This document shows positions 1 to 7,644 of a stretch of 64,000 bases of DNA, in pieces. Within the stretch, counting starts at the first letter, position 1. Each line of letters starts with the position of its first letter. A program made the position numbers and the translations under genes. Origin of the DNA: DASQMT01 sp963835735. GTDB lineage: Bacteria > Actinomycetota > Thermoleophilia > Solirubrobacterales > Solirubrobacteraceae. The stretch is from contig CAWIGP010000001.1 in assembly GCA_963835735.1 (NCBI GenBank), positions 186,001 through 250,000 on the forward strand. Reading direction: 5' to 3'. Below the pieces are notes generated by a model, which saw only the letters and a list, made by a program, of their open reading frames with translations, had not been told where the DNA came from and made no database searches.

Positions 1-1
1 G

Positions 2-928
2 GGCGCCGGGCTTTACGAGGCGGTCGGCTGGAGCTTCTCCAGCCCCGAGGTCGCCCGCCGGCTCGGCCTGCCCGAGGACGCGGTCGTGCTCGAGAACCCG
101 ATGTCCGAGGACCACTCGGTCATGCGCACGACGCTGCTCGGCTCACTGCTGGACTCATTGGCGCGCAACGGCTCCCGCGGCTTCCACGACGTGGGGCTGT
201 TCGAGTACGGCGCGATCTACCTGCCGCGTGGCGCCGACGAGGCGCGCACGCCGACCGGCAACCCGTGGTACCCGGTGCCGGACCCCGAGCTGCCGGTCGA
301 GCGCATGCATCTGGGCGCGCTGCTGACCGGGCGGCTGCGGCCGGCCACGTGGGGCGACGGCGAGCCGCCGCGCGCCGACTTCTTCGCGGCCAAGGGGGTG
401 CTGGAGGCGCTGCTGCACGCGCTGCGGATCGACTGGCGTGTCGAGCCGGCCTCCGATCGCCCGTTCCTCCACCCGCGCCGCGGTGCCGCGGTGGTCGTCG
501 GCGGGAACTCCGCCGGCTGGCTCGGCGAACTGCACCCGTCGGTCGCGGCCGAGTGGGACCTCGACGGCGTCGCCGGCTTCGAGCTCGACTTCGGCGCGCT
601 GGCCGCGGCAGCGGAGCTCGTGCCGCGCTACGAGGACCTCACGTCGTTCCCGGCGATCCGCCAGGACATCGCCGTCGTCGTCGGCGATGACGTGCCGGCC
701 GCACGCGTGCTCGACGTGATCCGTGCCGCGGGCGGCCCGCTGCTGCGCGACGCGCAGGTGTTCGACGTCTACCGCGGGGCGCAGGTCGGCGAGGGCCGCG
801 GCTCGCTCGCCGTGCGGCTGGAGTTCCGCGCGCCCGACCGCACGCTCACCGACGACGAGGTCGCCGGGCTACGCGAGCAGATCGTCGCCGCGCTGCGCGA
901 GCAGGTCGGGGGCGAGCTGCGTGGCTAG
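2..928 (+). CDS. pheT: Phenylalanine-tRNA ligase beta subunit, C-terminal part (partial)
   Basis: Open from the first bases of the window, so the gene begins upstream; about 308 residues are visible. The motif ENPMSEDHSVMRTTLL, near the start of the visible part, is typical of the B6/B7 core of PheT. The last ~95 residues, from RYEDLTSFPAIRQDIAVVV, form the FDX-ACB anticodon-binding fold that ends all bacterial PheT proteins. PheT is the tRNA-binding, editing-bearing half of the alpha2-beta2 enzyme that charges tRNA-Phe. Its TAG stop overlaps the GTG start of argC by 8 nt, so pheT and the arginine genes may be read on one transcript. No frameshift is seen in the visible part. Confidence 0.95.
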   Translation, partial: GAGLYEAVGWSFSSPEVARRLGLPEDAVVLENPMSEDHSVMRTTLLGSLLDSLARNGSRGFHDVGLFEYGAIYLPRGADEARTPTGNPWYPVPDPELPVERMHLGALLTGRLRPATWGDGEPPRADFFAAKGVLEALLHALRIDWRVEPASDRPFLHPRRGAAVVVGGNSAGWLGELHPSVAAEWDLDGVAGFELDFGALAAAAELVPRYEDLTSFPAIRQDIAVVVGDDVPAARVLDVIRAAGGPLLRDAQVFDVYRGAQVGEGRGSLAVRLEFRAPDRTLTDDEVAGLREQIVAALREQVGGELRG

Positions 929-1904
929 CGTCTCGGTATTGGGCGCCAGCGGCTACGCGGGAGCGATCGCCGCGATGCTCGTGCACCGCCACCCGTACTT
1001 CGAGCTCGCACACGTGACCGCGCGGTCAGAGGCGGGGGAGCGGCTCGACGACGTGCACCCGCGCACGCGCGTGCCGCTCGAGCTCGAGCCGTGGGACCCC
1101 GAGGTGCAGTCCGACGTCGACGCCGCGCTGGTCTGCTGGCCGCACAACGCCGCCGCGCCGGCGGTCGCGGCGCTGCGCGAGCGCGGTGTGCGGGTCGTCG
1201 ACCTCTCCGCCGACTTCCGCCTGCGCGACCGCGGCATCTACGAGGACTGGTACGGCCCGCACGGCGCGCCCGAGCTGTTCGGCCAGGGCGTCTACGGCCT
1301 GCCCGAATTGCACCGCGACGCGATCGCCGACGCGGATCTCGTCGCCAACCCCGGCTGCTACCCGACCGCCGCGCTGCTCGCGCTCGCGCCGCTCGCTCGC
1401 GCCGGGCTGCTCGGCGACGTCGTGATCGACGCGAAGTCGGGCGTGTCGGGCGCCGGGCGCGAGCCGACGGCGGCGACGCACTTCATCTCCGCCGACGAGA
1501 ACATGACGCCCTACAAGGTCGGGCGCCACCGGCACACGCCGGAGATCGAGCAGGAGCTCGGCGGCGTCACAGTGACGTTCACGCCGCACCTGATCCCGCT
1601 CGCGCAGGGTGAGCTGGTCTCCTGCTACGTCACGCCGGCGCGCGACGTCGAGCCGGACGAGATCGCCGACCTGTACGACGACGCCTACGCGCGCGAGCCG
1701 TGGGTCGAGCTGCGCAACGGACCACCCGGCGTGCTCGAGGTGCGCGACACGAACTACTGCCGGATCTCCGCCCACCCCGATCCGCGCACCGGCCGGATCC
1801 TGGTGTTCGCCGCGATCGACAACCTGTGGAAGGGCGCCGCCTCGCAGGCCGTGCAGAACCTCGACCTGATGTTCGGACGGGACGAGCGCGAGGGACTGGC
1901 GTGA
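921..1904 (+). CDS. argC: N-acetyl-gamma-glutamyl-phosphate reductase
   Basis: Reduces N-acetylglutamyl-5-phosphate with NADPH to the semialdehyde, the third step of arginine synthesis. The 327-residue product opens with a Rossmann motif (SVLGASGYAG). It carries the catalytic cysteine in NPGCYPT, at about Cys146, followed by the typical KSGVSGAGR segment. The start chosen is GTG 921, which overlaps the pheT stop and puts the Rossmann strand at the N-terminus; the longer open frame upstream is a shadow of pheT. The stop TGA overlaps the argJ GTG (GTGA), so translation is probably coupled. Confidence 0.95.
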   Translation: MASVSVLGASGYAGAIAAMLVHRHPYFELAHVTARSEAGERLDDVHPRTRVPLELEPWDPEVQSDVDAALVCWPHNAAAPAVAALRERGVRVVDLSADFRLRDRGIYEDWYGPHGAPELFGQGVYGLPELHRDAIADADLVANPGCYPTAALLALAPLARAGLLGDVVIDAKSGVSGAGREPTAATHFISADENMTPYKVGRHRHTPEIEQELGGVTVTFTPHLIPLAQGELVSCYVTPARDVEPDEIADLYDDAYAREPWVELRNGPPGVLEVRDTNYCRISAHPDPRTGRILVFAAIDNLWKGAASQAVQNLDLMFGRDEREGLA

Positions 1905-3133
1905 GCGCGATCGCGGCCTTCTCGTCCCGCTGGGTCGAGCCGCCGGAGACGGTGATCGACCTGCCGGAGGGCGGGCTGGCCGCGGGCTTCCGCGCCGCCG
2001 GCGTCCCCGCCGGCATCAAGCCGTCCGGCGACCCCGACCTGGCGCTGCTCGTCTCCTCCGAGCCCGACACGGTCAGCGCCGCGCGCTTCACCCGTTCGGG
2101 CGTGCTCGCCGCCCCGGTGCTGCTGTGCCAGTCGCGCTGCCGGCTGGATGCACTGCGCGCGGTGGTCGTGAACTCCGGCAACGCCAACGCGGCGACGGGC
2201 AATCGCGGGCTGGAGGACGCGGCGCGGATGCAGGGCGCCGCCGCGATGGCCGCCGGCGTGCACGAGGAGACCGTGGCGGTCGCGTCGACCGGGGTGATCG
2301 GGGTGCCGATGCCGATGGCCGGCGTGATGAAGGCGATCCTGACCGCCCGCGGTGAGCTGTCGGCCGACGGCGATGCCGAGTTCTCGCGCGCGATCGTCAC
2401 GACCGACGCGTTCGAGAAGCGGCTGGCGCTGGAGGTCGGGCTGCCGGCGGGCACGGTCCGCGTCAGCGCGCAGGCCAAGGGCGCCGGGATGATCCAGCCC
2501 GGCTTCGCGACGATGCTGTGCTTCGTGCAGACCGACGCGGCGCTCGAGCCCGACACCGCCGACCTGCTGCTCGGCGTCTGCGTCAAGCGCTCGTTCGAGC
2601 GCATCAGCGTCGACGGCCAGCTCTCCACCAACGACACCGCGATCCTGATGGCGTCGGGCGCGAGCGGCGTGATCGTCGAGCCGGAGTCGGAGGACGAGCT
2701 GCGCCTCGGCGAGGCGCTCGACTACGCGCTGCGCCGCCTGGCGATGCAGATCGTGCGCGACGGCGAGGGCGCGGCGCGGACCGCGCGCGTGCACGTCCAC
2801 GGCGGGCACGAGCCGACCGTCGAGCGGGTCGCGCGCGCGGTCGCGAACTCGCCCCTGGTGAAGACCGCGCTGCACGGCGCCGACCCGAACTGGGGCCGCA
2901 TCGCGCAGGCGATCGGCGCGGCGCTGCCGGGCACGGCGCCGCTGCCGTACGACATCTGGATCGACGGCGTGCAGGTGTGCTCCGGCGGGGTCGCGATCCC
3001 GCACGAGCCGCCGCGGCTGGGGGAGGAGATCGAGTACGTCATCGGGCTCCCCGGCGAGGGCGCCGAGACCGAGGTGTTCTTCTCCGACCTCTCGCACGAG
3101 TACATCCGGATCAACGCGGAGTACACGACGTGA
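1901..3133 (+). CDS. argJ: Bifunctional glutamate N-acetyltransferase / ornithine acetyltransferase
   Basis: Transfers acetyl from N-acetylornithine to glutamate, recycling the acetyl group of the arginine pathway; some ArgJ proteins also use acetyl-CoA, which cannot be judged here. The 410-residue product has the family marks VVNSGNANAATG, STGVIG and AKGAGMIQP. The self-cleavage site lies at the Ala-Thr of FATML (Thr about 204), where the proenzyme splits into alpha and beta chains. The start is GTG 1901 in a GTGA overlap with argC. Its own stop makes the same overlap with argB. ArgJ presence fits a cyclic pathway that needs neither argE nor argA, though only this segment is visible. Confidence 0.95.
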   Translation: MSAIAAFSSRWVEPPETVIDLPEGGLAAGFRAAGVPAGIKPSGDPDLALLVSSEPDTVSAARFTRSGVLAAPVLLCQSRCRLDALRAVVVNSGNANAATGNRGLEDAARMQGAAAMAAGVHEETVAVASTGVIGVPMPMAGVMKAILTARGELSADGDAEFSRAIVTTDAFEKRLALEVGLPAGTVRVSAQAKGAGMIQPGFATMLCFVQTDAALEPDTADLLLGVCVKRSFERISVDGQLSTNDTAILMASGASGVIVEPESEDELRLGEALDYALRRLAMQIVRDGEGAARTARVHVHGGHEPTVERVARAVANSPLVKTALHGADPNWGRIAQAIGAALPGTAPLPYDIWIDGVQVCSGGVAIPHEPPRLGEEIEYVIGLPGEGAETEVFFSDLSHEYIRINAEYTT

Positions 3134-3979
3134 GGGACGTCGGAACGCTGCTGGAGGCGCTCCCGTACATCCGGGAGTTCCACGGCAAGACGGTCGTGAT
3201 CAAGTACGGCGGCGCGGCGATGGAGGACCCCGAGCTGCGCGAGGAGTTCGCCCGCGACGTCGTGCTGCTCAAGTACGTCGGGATGAACCCGATCGTGGTC
3301 CACGGCGGCGGGCCGGAGATCACGCGCTACATGGAGCGGCTGCGACCTGCCGGTGGAGTTCGTCGGCGGCCTGCGCGTATCGGACTCCGCCACCGTCGAG
3401 ATCGCCAAGATGGTGCTCGTCGGCAAGGTCAACAAGGACATCGTGCTGCGGCTCGGCCGCCACGGCCAGCCGGCGGTCGGGCTGTGCGGCGACGACGGGC
3501 TGCTGTTCCGGGTCGCGACGATGGAGGGCCCGGAGGGCGAGGACATCGGGCTGGTCGGGCGGATCGAGCGGGTCGACGCCGGCGTGATCCGGCACGTCGC
3601 GGAGGACTACATCCCGGTGATCGCGTCGGTCGGCGCCGATCGGCACGGCCGCTCGCACAACGTCAACGCCGACGAGGCGGCCGGCGCCGTCGCCCGCGCG
3701 CTCGGCGCGTACAAGGTGATGTTCCTCACCGACGTGTCCGGCTGGCTTGCCGATCCGGCCGACCCCGAGTCGGTGATATCCGAGACCACGGCCGACGACG
3801 TCGAGGCCGCGCTGCCCGGGCTCGCCGGCGGCATGCGGCCGAAGCTCGAGGCCTGCCTGAACGCAATCCACGGCGGCGTCGGCTACGCGCACATCATCGA
3901 CGGCCGCCAGCCGCACTCGCTGCTGCTGGAGCTGTTCACCGACGCCGGCATCGGCACCAAGGTCCGCCCGGCGCGGTGA
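3130..3979 (+). CDS. argB: Acetylglutamate kinase (one +1 frameshift)
   Basis: Phosphorylates N-acetylglutamate, the usual feedback-controlled step of the pathway. The sequence shows the kinase core KYGGAAM, the VVHGGGPEI loop and, after the frameshift, VGKVNKDIV and the nucleotide-binding end GGMRPKLEACLNAIHGG. The reading frame breaks near 3343: MERL continues as DLPVEFVGG only if one base of CTGCGAC is ignored. Read through, the product is 282 residues, close to normal. Because the enzyme should be essential for this operon to work, I read the extra base as a sequence error rather than a dead gene. Starts at GTG 3130, overlapping argJ; ends in a GTGA overlap with argD. Confidence 0.9.
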
Positions 3980-5110
3980 GCGATGCGCTGATGAACAACT
4001 ACGCGCGCTTCCCCGTGGAGTTCGTCCGCGGGGAGGGCGCGACGCTGTGGGACGCCGACGGCAACGCCTACCTCGACTTCCTCGCCGGGATCTCGGTCTG
4101 CAACACCGGCCACTGCCACCCGGCGGTCGTCGCCGCGATCCGCGCGCAGGCCGGGACGCTGATGCACGTCTCGAACCTGTACTTCAACCGGCCGATGGTG
4201 GAGCTCGCGAACCGGTTGTCGGCGGCGTCGCTCGGCGGCCGCGTGTACTTCGCGAACTCCGGCGCGGAGGCGAACGAGGCGGCGCTCAAGCTCGTGCGCA
4301 AGGCGCGCCCGCGCGGCGACATCGTCGTGCTGCACGGCGGCTTCCACGGGCGCACGTACGGTGCGCTGTCGGCGACGTTCCAGGAGTCCAAGCAGGCGCC
4401 CTTCGCGCCGCTCGTGCCGGGCTTCATCCCGGTTCCGCGGGATGTCGACGCGCTCGAGGCGGCGGTGGGGGAGCGGACCGCGGCGGTGCTGCTGGAGCCG
4501 ATCCAGGGCGAGACCGGCGTCAACGTGCTGAGCGACGAGCTGCTGCACGCCGCGCGGGCCGCCTGCGACCGCGTCGGCGCCGCGCTCGTGTTCGACGAGA
4601 TCCAGACCGGGCTGGGGCGCACCGGCACGCTGTGGGCCTATGAGGAAGTCGGCGTGGTGCCCGGACGCGATCACGATCGCCAAGGCGCTCGGCGGCGGCC
4701 TCCCGATCGGGGCGCTGATCACCGGCGAGCGGCTCGCCGACGTGCTCGCGCCCGGCGATCACGGCTCGACGTTCGCCGGCGGACCGCTCGTCACGACCGC
4801 CGCCCTCGCCGCGTTCGACGTGCTCTCCGACCCCGCGCTGCTCGCGCGCGTGCGCGAACTGGGCGTGCGGCTGCGCGAATCGCTGCGCGAGCTCCCCGGC
4901 GTCGTCACGGTCCGCGGCCGGGGGCTGATGGTCGCCGCCGACGTCGACCGCTCGGCGCCGGACGTCGTGCGCCGCGCGCTGCTCGAGCAGCGGCTCGTGG
5001 TCAACGCGACCGGGCCGCAGACGCTGCGCTTCCTGCCGCCGTTGGTGGTCTCCGAGCGCGACGTCGACGACGCGGTCGCGCGGTTGGCGCCGCTGCTGGG
5101 GCGAACCTGA
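3976..5110 (+). CDS. argD: Acetylornithine aminotransferase (one +1 frameshift)
   Basis: A class III PLP aminotransferase converting N-acetylglutamate semialdehyde to N-acetylornithine. Visible marks are SGAEANEAALK, GGFHGRTYGALS, the cofactor-contacting DEIQTGLGRTG and the Schiff-base lysine in AITIAKALGGG (about Lys236). The frame is broken near 4665: one extra base in the run CCCGGAC changes frame between VGVVP and DAITIAKA. Read through it is 377 residues, near the family length. The start is GTG 3976, coupled to argB. It ends just before the first of two 45-nt hairpin repeats, so the contiguous argCJBD block probably stops here. Confidence 0.9.
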
Positions 5111-5155
5111 GCACTGTCCTGCCTAGAGGTTGGTATGCGACCTCCGGGCAGGACG
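5111..5155 (+). repeat. 45-nt hairpin repeat, copy 1
   Basis: Left copy of a 45-nt element. The first 12 bases (GCACTGTCCTGC) and last 19 bases are identical in both copies, while the central 14 differ. Within the copy, GTCCTGCC (5116-5123) is the reverse complement of GGCAGGAC (5147-5154), an 8-bp stem. It starts right after the argD stop. Confidence 0.85.
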
Positions 5156-6031
5156 ATGGAGAGCGAGCTCGCACGCATCGCGAGCGCCCAGCACGGGGTG
5201 GTGACTCGGGTGGAACTCCTGGCTGCCGGCATCCCGGCTGGTGTCATCCAGCGGCGCTTGGGCAGCGGCGTGCTGCTGGCGCAGCATCCCGGCGTCTACC
5301 GGGTCGGGCACAGTGCGCCGAGCGTGGAGGCCGACTACGTCGCGGCGGTGCTCGCGTGCGGCGACGGTGCGCTGCTGTGCGGGCGCGCCGCCGGGCATCT
5401 GTTCGGGATCCTGAAGGGCGCCGCGCCGCCGCCGGAGGTGATCACGCCGACCGAGCGACGCATCGCGGGCATCCGCACCCGGCGCCGCCGGCGGCTCGAC
5501 GGCACCGACGCGACAAGCGTCCGCGGCATCGCCTGCACGACGCTGCCGCGGACGCTCGTCGATCTCGCCGCGGTGCTCATGCTCGGCGATCTCGCTCGTG
5601 CCTGCCATGAGGCCGGGGTGCTGTACGGCACGACGCCGGCGCAGGCCGAAGCGGTGCTCGCGCGGCGACCGACCAGCCCAGGCGCCGCCGTGCTCAAGCG
5701 CGTGCTGCACGGCGACGCGCACGTGACGCTCAGCGGCCTGGAGCGGCGCTTTCTCCGGCTGCTGCGCGAGAACGCCCTCGAGCTGCCCGAGACGAACCGC
5801 GTCGCCGGCGGGCGGCGGGTGGACTGCCGGTGGCCGCGCCGGCGCCTGACGGTCGAGCTCGACGGCTACCGCTTCCATCAATCGCGCCACGCGTGGGAGC
5901 GCGACCGCCGGCGTGAACGTGAGGCCCGCGCCCGCGGCGATGAGTTCCGCCGCTTCACGTACGGCGACGTGTTCGAGCATCCGCGCTTGATGCTCGGCGA
6001 GCTGGTGGACCTACTGCACTGTCCTGCTTGA
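5156..6031 (+). CDS. AbiEi-type antitoxin-domain protein with C-terminal DUF559-like nuclease fold
   Basis: About 291 residues. The N-terminal ~60 residues (RIASAQHGVVTRVELLAAGI, then LAQHPGVYRVG) resemble the winged-helix N-domain of AbiEi-family antitoxins. The C-terminal ~90 residues resemble the DUF559/Vsr-like fold, with the acidic pattern VDCRW and LTVELDGYRFH that would supply PD-(D/E)XK residues. Proteins with both parts are common singletons in actinobacteria; no AbiEii-type toxin gene lies beside this one. ATG 5135 is an alternative start but sits inside the hairpin loop; ATG 5156 follows the hairpin directly. The last codons and stop lie inside repeat copy 2. The biological role is unknown; a nuclease or regulatory function is inference from the fold. 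Confidence 0.65.
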   Translation: MESELARIASAQHGVVTRVELLAAGIPAGVIQRRLGSGVLLAQHPGVYRVGHSAPSVEADYVAAVLACGDGALLCGRAAGHLFGILKGAAPPPEVITPTERRIAGIRTRRRRRLDGTDATSVRGIACTTLPRTLVDLAAVLMLGDLARACHEAGVLYGTTPAQAEAVLARRPTSPGAAVLKRVLHGDAHVTLSGLERRFLRLLRENALELPETNRVAGGRRVDCRWPRRRLTVELDGYRFHQSRHAWERDRRREREARARGDEFRRFTYGDVFEHPRLMLGELVDLLHCPA

Positions 6032-6060
6032 GCATCGCTACGCGACCTCCGGGCAGGACG
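6016..6060 (+). repeat. 45-nt hairpin repeat, copy 2
   Basis: Right copy, 905 bp after copy 1 and the same length. Its stem is GTCCTGC/GCAGGAC; the eighth position is T opposite G, so a G-U wobble could keep it pairing in RNA. It contains the stop codon of the upstream gene and lies just ahead of the argG promoter. Confidence 0.85.
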
Positions 6061-6073
6061 GTTGCGGGCGCAC

Positions 6074-6079
6074 TAACCT
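6074..6079 (+). promoter_or_regulatory. Putative -10 box of argG
   Basis: TAACCT, 10 nt before the argG ATG, matching the TANNNT pattern before many starts in this window. It predicts a transcript with almost no leader. No clear -35 is seen. Confidence 0.5.
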
Positions 6080-6089
6080 GCGCCGCCTC

Positions 6090-7403
6090 ATGACCGACCA
6101 GCCCCGCGATCCCGCCACCGAAGTCCATCGCGTCGCCGACCCGTCCGCGACGCGGGTCGCCTCCTACCTCGCCAACCGCGACGAGGTCTCGCGCGTCCTG
6201 CTGCTCTACTCGGGCGGCCTGGACACGAGCGTGATGCTCAAGTGGATCCAGGACGAGTACGAGGCCGAGGTCGTCGCGCTCACGGTCAACCTCGGGCAGC
6301 CGGGGGAGGACTACGAGGTCGTACGCGGTAAGGCGCTGCGGCTCGGCGCGCTGGATTGCCACGTGGTCGACGCGCGCGAGGAGTTCGCGCGCGAGTACGT
6401 GTTGCCCGCGATCAAGGCGAACGCGGACTATGGCGACGGCTATCCGCTGTTCACCGCGCTCGGCCGGCCGCTGATCGCCAAGCTGGCGGTCGAGTACGCG
6501 CGCCGGACCGGCTGCGACACGATCGCCCACGGCTGCACCGGGAAGGGCAACGACCAGGTCCGGATCGAGGGCACGATCGCCACCTTGGCGCCCGAGCTCA
6601 AGGTGATCGCGCCGGTGCGATCGTGGGCTATGGGGCGCGACGAGGAGATCGCCTACGCGCGCAAGCACGGGATCCCGGTCAAGGGAGGCACCGAGAGCGC
6701 GCCGTACTCGATCGACGACAACCTGTGGGGGCGGTCGTCGGAGGGGCGCTGGATCGAGGACCTCGGTCACGCGCCCGACGACGACGTGTTCCAGCTCGTC
6801 ACGCGGCCCGAGCTCGCGCCGGACACTCCTCAGGTCGTGTCGATCGAGTTCGAGGCGGGCGTGCCGGTTGCTTTGGATGGCGAGCGGCTCGCGCTAGTGG
6901 AGCTGATCGAGCGCGCCGCCGAGATCGGGATGCGCCACGGCGTCGGGATCGTCGACCACATCGAGGACCGGATCGTCGGGCTGAAGGTGCGCGACATCTA
7001 CGAGGTGCCGGCAGCGGCGCTGCTCCTCACCGCGCATAAGGAGCTCGAGCGGCTGGTCGGCACGATCCACCAGAACCAGTTCAAGCCGCAGCTCGACCAG
7101 AAGTGGGCGTACCTCGTCTACGCGGGCCTGTGGTGGGAGCCGCTGCGCGAGGACATCGAGGCCTACGCCGAGCGCGTGAACGAGCGCGTGACCGGGACGA
7201 TCGGGCTCAAGCTGTTCAAGGGCGGCCTGCGCGTGGTGACGCGCGAGAGCGTGAACGCGGTCTACGACGCGCAGCTCGCGACGTTCGCGGACTCGGGTGG
7301 GCTGTTCTCCCAGCAGGCGTCGCCGGGGTTCATCGAGCTGTGGACGCTGCAGTCGCGTATGGCGCGGCGACTGCGCGAGGAGGCCAGCGGCGGCGGCCTG
7401 TAG
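6090..7403 (+). CDS. argG: Argininosuccinate synthase
   Basis: Joins citrulline and aspartate with ATP, the penultimate arginine step. The 437-residue product has the N-type ATP pyrophosphatase loop YSGGLDTS at about residues 39-46, plus GCTGKGNDQVR and GGTESAPYSIDDNLWG. An N-terminal extension of about 35 residues precedes the usual start of the family. The -10 box at 6074 supports ATG 6090, so I keep the extension. It is separated from argCJBD by the hairpin-bracketed gene and probably has its own promoter. argF, argH and argR are not in the window. Confidence 0.95.
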   Translation: MTDQPRDPATEVHRVADPSATRVASYLANRDEVSRVLLLYSGGLDTSVMLKWIQDEYEAEVVALTVNLGQPGEDYEVVRGKALRLGALDCHVVDAREEFAREYVLPAIKANADYGDGYPLFTALGRPLIAKLAVEYARRTGCDTIAHGCTGKGNDQVRIEGTIATLAPELKVIAPVRSWAMGRDEEIAYARKHGIPVKGGTESAPYSIDDNLWGRSSEGRWIEDLGHAPDDDVFQLVTRPELAPDTPQVVSIEFEAGVPVALDGERLALVELIERAAEIGMRHGVGIVDHIEDRIVGLKVRDIYEVPAAALLLTAHKELERLVGTIHQNQFKPQLDQKWAYLVYAGLWWEPLREDIEAYAERVNERVTGTIGLKLFKGGLRVVTRESVNAVYDAQLATFADSGGLFSQQASPGFIELWTLQSRMARRLREEASGGGL

Positions 7404-7406
7404 GGT
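7401..7406 (+). promoter_or_regulatory. Putative -10 box of small membrane protein gene
   Basis: TAGGGT, 8 nt before ATG 7415; its first three bases are the argG stop codon. Matches the window-wide TANNNT pattern. Confidence 0.4.
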
Positions 7407-7414
7407 CCGGGCGC

Positions 7415-7573
7415 ATGTTCTACAAGCTGCTCGGCATGGTGGTGTGGAAGGCCGGCAAGTCGTTGGTGCGTTACAAGTACGGCTCGACACCGAAGCCGCT
7501 ACTCGTAGGCGGTGCTTTGCTGGCGGTCGCCGGCGTCGCGCTCGCGTCCCGGCGGCGCGGCGGCGACGAGTGA
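7415..7573 (+). CDS. Small membrane protein, unknown function
   Basis: A 52-residue ORF 11 nt downstream of argG. It has a basic amphipathic start (MFYKLLGMVVWKAGKS), then a hydrophobic segment (PLLVGGALLAVAGVALA) and a positively charged tail (SRRRGG). This looks like a single-pass inner-membrane peptide. High-GC codon bias at third positions and the -10 box at 7401 support it as real. I do not recognise a named family. Confidence 0.6.
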   Translation: MFYKLLGMVVWKAGKSLVRYKYGSTPKPLLVGGALLAVAGVALASRRRGGDE

Positions 7574-7644
7574 GCGCGCGCGGTCGCTGACCGCGCGGCT
7601 TGCGGGTCTTTGCGGCCGCCGTTCGGTCTGACAGCATCCGCATC

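Noticed and set aside
5156..6031. A complete type IV toxin-antitoxin (AbiE) pair
   Set aside because: Only the antitoxin-like N-domain is present and no nucleotidyltransferase toxin gene adjoins it.
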